A stretch of DNA of 41,131 nt from a virus, in IMG/VR virus record IMGVR_UViG_3300005527_000109, positions 1 to 41,131 of that record; one strand, written 5' to 3'. The notes below the pieces were generated by a model that was not told the DNA's origin, did no database searches, and saw only the letters and a list, made by a program, of their open reading frames with translations. This document shows, one piece after another, positions 40,766 to 41,131 of this stretch (positions within the stretch are counted from its first letter, which is position 1; each line of letters opens with the position of its first letter). The position numbers and the translations under genes are program-made.

Positions 40766-41131
40766 AATTAATATCAAAAATATTAAGCCCAATGGTAAAT
40801 TTAAATCAGGAAAGTTTGTACCAACTAATCCGGAAAAGTATATTGGGGATATTCATGATATAATTTATAGATCCTCTTGGGAAGGAAGATTTTGTCAATA
40901 CTGTGACCAAAATCCAAATATTTTAAAATGGGCATCAGAAGCTGTTCAAATAGAATATTGGAATCCCATCGATAAAAAAACACACACATATCATCCCGAT
41001 TATTATATAAAGGTAAAAAAAGCTGACGGATCAACAGAGGACTGGATTCTTGAAATTAAGCCATCTGCTCAGTACAAATTGGAAAAAAAACCAACAATCT
41101 CCGGAAACTTAACTGAGAAGAAGGTTAGATC
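40758..41131 (+). CDS. 4: gp4-like head completion protein, partial
   Basis: The start ATG 40758 overlaps the sigma stop by 8 bases. 124 codons are seen before the right edge. Motifs Y-R-S-S-W-E-G-R-F-C-Q-Y-C-D-x-N-P, I-E-Y-W-N-P-I, Y-H-P-D-Y-Y-I and I-L-E-I-K-P match the T4 gp4 (head completion) family, which has a PD-(D/E)XK-like D...E-x-K core. It is needed late in T4 head maturation. Confidence 0.85.
   Translation, partial: MSKINIKNIKPNGKFKSGKFVPTNPEKYIGDIHDIIYRSSWEGRFCQYCDQNPNILKWASEAVQIEYWNPIDKKTHTYHPDYYIKVKKADGSTEDWILEIKPSAQYKLEKKPTISGNLTEKKVR

Overview
The window reads as part of a T4-like myovirus genome, probably a large phage of a Bacteroidota (Flavobacterium-type) host. The T4 assignment rests on a recognisable set of T4 homologues: UvsX recombinase, gp41-like helicase, gp47/gp46 nuclease pair, gp15- and gp14-like neck/tail-completion proteins, gp16/gp17 terminase, gp18 sheath, gp19 tube, gp26/gp51-like tail assembly pair, gp55-like late sigma factor and gp4-like head-completion protein. 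The Bacteroidota guess rests on AT-rich DNA, mostly A-rich sequence instead of Shine-Dalgarno sites before starts, several TAnnTTTG boxes and a small lipoprotein with an LVSC lipobox. It is an inference.

Layout. (1) 1-3211, minus strand: a metallopeptidase-like protein cut by the left edge and carrying a Gly-Glu tail, a MoxR-type AAA+ ATPase and an unknown protein. All three begin with a short M-K/R-rich segment ending in L/I-x-E, like the T4 capsid-targeting sequence and prohead-protease site. (2) 3293-8889, mostly plus strand: a thymidylate-synthase-family enzyme with a dCMP-type Asp, a HAD 5'-nucleotidase, a zinc-ribbon protein with a structured leader, small unknowns, an RNase H-like protein and a lipoprotein, separated by good intrinsic terminators. 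(3) 8929-14911: tightly packed recombination/replication operon. (4) 14933-25821: neck, terminase, sheath and two tandem tube genes. (5) 25910-28910: small membrane protein, tail assembly chaperone pair in overlapping frames, proline-rich protein. (6) 28968-32031: dCMP deaminase, ECF-like sigma factor, PD-(D/E)XK nuclease and unknowns. (7) 32117-37758: membrane/coiled-coil protein and a fibre/adhesin cluster with Gly-Thr-Ser repeats and polyglycine. (8) 37894-41131: a large protein with 23-residue L-x-E-A-P repeats, an 80-codon frame reachable by -1 slippage, gp55-like sigma and gp4-like protein.

How it fits together: the replication block makes and repairs DNA, nucleotide enzymes shape the pools, terminase packages, and neck, sheath, tube and fibre genes build the contractile tail. 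A recurring (G/A)ATATATA box sits just upstream of most structural genes and is the best candidate late promoter, a plausible target of the gp55-like sigma. No tRNA, CRISPR array or insertion sequence was recognised by eye, and no gene-free stretch exceeds 300 bases.
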